Below are positions 62,438 through 64,000 of a stretch of 64,000 nucleotides of DNA, in pieces. The stretch is from JACVRW01 sp963821275. GTDB lineage: Bacteria; Actinomycetota; Thermoleophilia; Solirubrobacterales; Thermoleophilaceae. Made by a program: the position numbers and the translations under genes. The notes beneath the pieces were generated by a model, which did no database searches, was not told the DNA's origin, and saw only the letters and a list, made by a program, of their open reading frames with translations. The stretch lies in the NCBI GenBank assembly GCA_963821275.1, contig CAWGDF010000012.1:62001-126000 (forward strand), written 5' to 3'. Positions within the stretch are counted from its first letter, which is position 1. Every line of letters begins with the position of its first letter.

Positions 62438-62923
62438 TTACTGGCCGGCCACCAGCGAGACGTACCGGGCGACGTCCTGGGCGTCCTCGCCTTCGTACAG
62501 ATTCGAGGGCATGCGGCCCTCGCCGCTGCCGCCGCGCCTGATCGCGTTCAGCACGCGCTCACTGTCGAGGTCGCCGAGCTCGTCGAGGTCCGGTCCCGTG
62601 ACGCCACGGGCGTTCACCGCGTCGAGGTTGTGGCAGCTCTTGCAGGCCTGGACGAACAGCACCTTGCCGTGCTCCTCGCGCGCCGTGAGATCGTCGGTGC
62701 GAAGCGCCCCCACCGCCCCCGCGGACTCCTCGCGCGCGCCGATCACGCCCACCGGGACGACCACGCCGAGGAGCAGGTACAGGCCCAGGATCGCGAACGT
62801 GAAGACGCGACCGCCGCGGGTGAGATAGGCCTGCCGGGCCGCGCCGGGGCTCCCGCTGAACGCGATGAACAGGACGGCAATCCCCAGCACCACAAAGGGG
62901 GCGATGATGATGATCCAGCCCAC
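62438..62923 (-). CDS. Membrane-anchored cytochrome c
   Basis: A 161-residue protein with two N-terminal helices (about residues 4-22 and 41-62) and a C-terminal class I cytochrome c domain. The heme site is CKSCH at 94-98 and the axial Met is probably Met138 in EGRMPSNLY. The first helix may be a signal anchor. It should carry electrons at the outer face of the membrane, near a cytochrome bc or oxidase complex, though none is encoded here. Start ATG 62923. No obvious operon partner. Confidence 0.86.
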   Translation of the reverse strand: MGWIIIIAPFVVLGIAVLFIAFSGSPGAARQAYLTRGGRVFTFAILGLYLLLGVVVPVGVIGAREESAGAVGALRTDDLTAREEHGKVLFVQACKSCHNLDAVNARGVTGPDLDELGDLDSERVLNAIRRGGSGEGRMPSNLYEGEDAQDVARYVSLVAGQ

Positions 62924-63012
62924 GGGTGCGGGACTCTACCTCGCCTGTCCGCCGGGGCCACCAGGCGGGCGAAGGCGCGAAGGCGGGCGGCTCGCTGCGC
63001 GCAGCGCCCGGC

Positions 63013-63453
63013 TCAGCCGGACCCGGTGGCCGCTGCGCGCCGTGCGCGCTTCCAGCTGCCGTAGGCCGCGAAGACGTCGTCCAGCCCGGGGAGATCCTCG
63101 TCGTGGGACACCTGCTGCTGGTAGTCGACCATCAGCAGGCGCTCGGGGCGGGCGCCGATCGCCGCGGCCACCTCGCGGATCGCCCTGCAGACGACTTGCT
63201 TCGACACGCGCCGCTCACTGCCCGAGCGCCGCGCCTGGTGGGCGAACACCCCCGCCGCGCTGCCTCGGGCGCCGGGCTCGGCGGAGGGCGTGGGCCGCGC
63301 GCGGCCCATGCCGACGAGAAGCCGGCAGTGCGGGCAGCGCAGCGGCTCCGCGGGCCACTCGTCTCCGACCCTGCGCTCGATCAGCAGGTGGCAATGAGGG
63401 CAGTACGCATCCCTGTTGGTCTTCTTGGTGCGTTTTGGCGCCCGTACCCGGAT
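63013..63453 (-). CDS. Zinc-ribbon protein, start uncertain
   Basis: The frame is open from 63459 to the stop at 63013, about 146 codons. Two CPHC motifs (near 63391-63402 and 63325-63336) would bind one zinc in an N-terminal ribbon, before a basic, Gly-poor linker and the helical KQVVCRAIREVAAAIGARPE, RLLMVDYQQQVSHDEDLPGL, ending SWKRARRAAATGSG. No ATG, GTG or TTG occurs before the CPHC motifs; the first ATG (63309) would lose both. An ATC (63453) or other weak start, or a missing base upstream, must be assumed. Function unknown; a nucleic-acid or protein-binding role is possible. Confidence 0.6.
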   Translation of the reverse strand: MRVRAPKRTKKTNRDAYCPHCHLLIERRVGDEWPAEPLRCPHCRLLVGMGRARPTPSAEPGARGSAAGVFAHQARRSGSERRVSKQVVCRAIREVAAAIGARPERLLMVDYQQQVSHDEDLPGLDDVFAAYGSWKRARRAAATGSG

Positions 63454-63520
63454 GCTGCTCTATTCGCCGGATTGCGTGCCCCGCAAACCGGATCTTTCCG
63501 CGGGCGAGCCGCAGAACCAA

Positions 63521-63545
63521 TAGGAAAGGCCCCCTGAGGGGCCCC
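63521..63545 (-). terminator. Intrinsic terminator after rnpB
   Basis: On the minus strand GGCCCC-TCAG-GGGGCC is followed by TTTCCT, a stem-loop with a short T-run just after the 3' end of rnpB. Confidence 0.65.
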
Positions 63546-63550
63546 TCCCG

Positions 63551-63942
63551 TAGCCGGCCGGTAAGCCGGATCCTGTCGTGGGCAGCCATCCATCTCGTCC
63601 GCCTGCGGCGCTCGAAGGAGCGCCGCGCCGGACGGGGCCTTCGGCCCTGCGGCCTACCTGGAGCTCTGCGGGCCGCGTCGTCGCTCCTGCTTGGCCTTGC
63701 ACCGGGTGGGGTTTGCCTGGCCGCCGCGTCGCCGCGACGCCGGTGCGCTCTTACCGCACCATTTCACCCTTGCCTGTGCGGAGCTCTCGAGCGGCTCCGC
63801 CATCGGCGGTGTGTTTCTGTGGCACTTTCCCGCGGGTTTCCCCGGGTCGGTCTCCCGACCACCCTGCCCTGCGGTGTCCGGACTTTCCTCGAGGGGCCGG
63901 TTGTCTCCCCGACCTCCCCGCGGCTGCCTGGCCGGCGGTCTC
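63551..63942 (-). ncRNA. rnpB: RNase P RNA (type A)
   Basis: The catalytic RNA of RNase P, which matures tRNA 5' ends. On the minus strand the universal core GAGGAAAGTCCGGAC lies at 63876-63890, GCCACAGAAACA is near 63811-63822, and the 3' signature ACAGGATCCGGCTTAC lies at 63561-63576. The outer helix P1 pairs GCCGGCC near the 5' end with GGCCGGC near the 3' end, giving ends of about 63942 and 63551. A TACTAT box (complement of 63944-63949) sits right at the 5' end and may be the promoter -10. Confidence 0.95.
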
Positions 63943-64000
63943 AATAGTAGGTACTTCTGCCGCGCTCGACCAGCGCTCCCAATCAGCTGATCCGGCGTGC

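Noticed and set aside
63381..63593. Small minus-strand frame across the rnpB 3' end
   Set aside because: It overlaps the RNase P RNA and its terminator.

Overview
The window is high-GC DNA (third codon positions almost all G or C) from a free-living actinobacterium. A class E sortase with an LPxTG-type substrate, GTP-dependent PEP carboxykinase, an F420-type luciferase-like oxidoreductase, MMPL transport, c-di-AMP riboswitches before cell-wall hydrolases and many GTG starts with 4-nt overlaps all fit. The class Thermoleophilia (Solirubrobacterales or relatives) is my best guess, by inference only. I see no phage, IS, CRISPR or tRNA genes; the only structural RNA gene is rnpB at the right edge.

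Layout. 1-16.4 kb is mixed metabolism and secreted proteins: LLM oxidoreductase, a CoA-transferase and a thiamine-diphosphate enzyme that start head-to-head on one palindrome, a FUSC-like membrane protein, a sialidase-fold secreted protein, a methyltransferase, an MBL-fold hydrolase behind a MerR-type promoter, an aldehyde dehydrogenase, a large secreted SdrD/DUF11-type surface protein, an FAD oxidoreductase and PEP carboxykinase. 16.4-43.2 kb is a long surface-polysaccharide and cell-surface locus: class E sortase, glycosyltransferases, a deacetylase, sugar nucleotide genes (nucleotidyltransferase, epimerase, aminotransferase), two Wzy/O-antigen-ligase-like proteins, a Wzx flippase, a small LPFTG protein, a D-glucuronyl C5-epimerase homologue, a GlxA/galactose-oxidase-like copper radical oxidase with two LamG domains flanked by two paralogous beta-helix proteins, a Wzz/BY-kinase and a WcaJ-like priming transferase. 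Together these could make, polymerise, export and modify an acidic exopolysaccharide.

43.2-50.6 kb joins cell-wall proteins (CAP and NlpC/P60, each behind a c-di-AMP riboswitch) with a CoA-thioester block: MaoC hydratase, malyl-CoA lyase-like protein, a two-subunit succinate/malate-CoA ligase, a FixX-like ferredoxin, a hotdog thioesterase and an acyl-CoA dehydrogenase. 50.6-64 kb holds a TetR regulator with an acyl-CoA synthetase, an AAA-type ATPase, a YyaL/DUF255 protein, an MMPL transporter divergent from a MarR regulator, glutamine synthetase, an HxlR regulator with an AhpD-like protein, a third c-di-AMP riboswitch before a small membrane protein, a cytochrome c, a zinc-ribbon protein and rnpB.

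Quality warning. At least six genes are broken by single-base frame changes, mostly as if one base were inserted. Three consecutive genes at 39.7-42.4 kb carry a very dense cluster while the encoded proteins stay conserved in the alternate frames. This looks like base-level sequence or assembly error rather than gene decay. These genes are annotated over their full conceptual extent.
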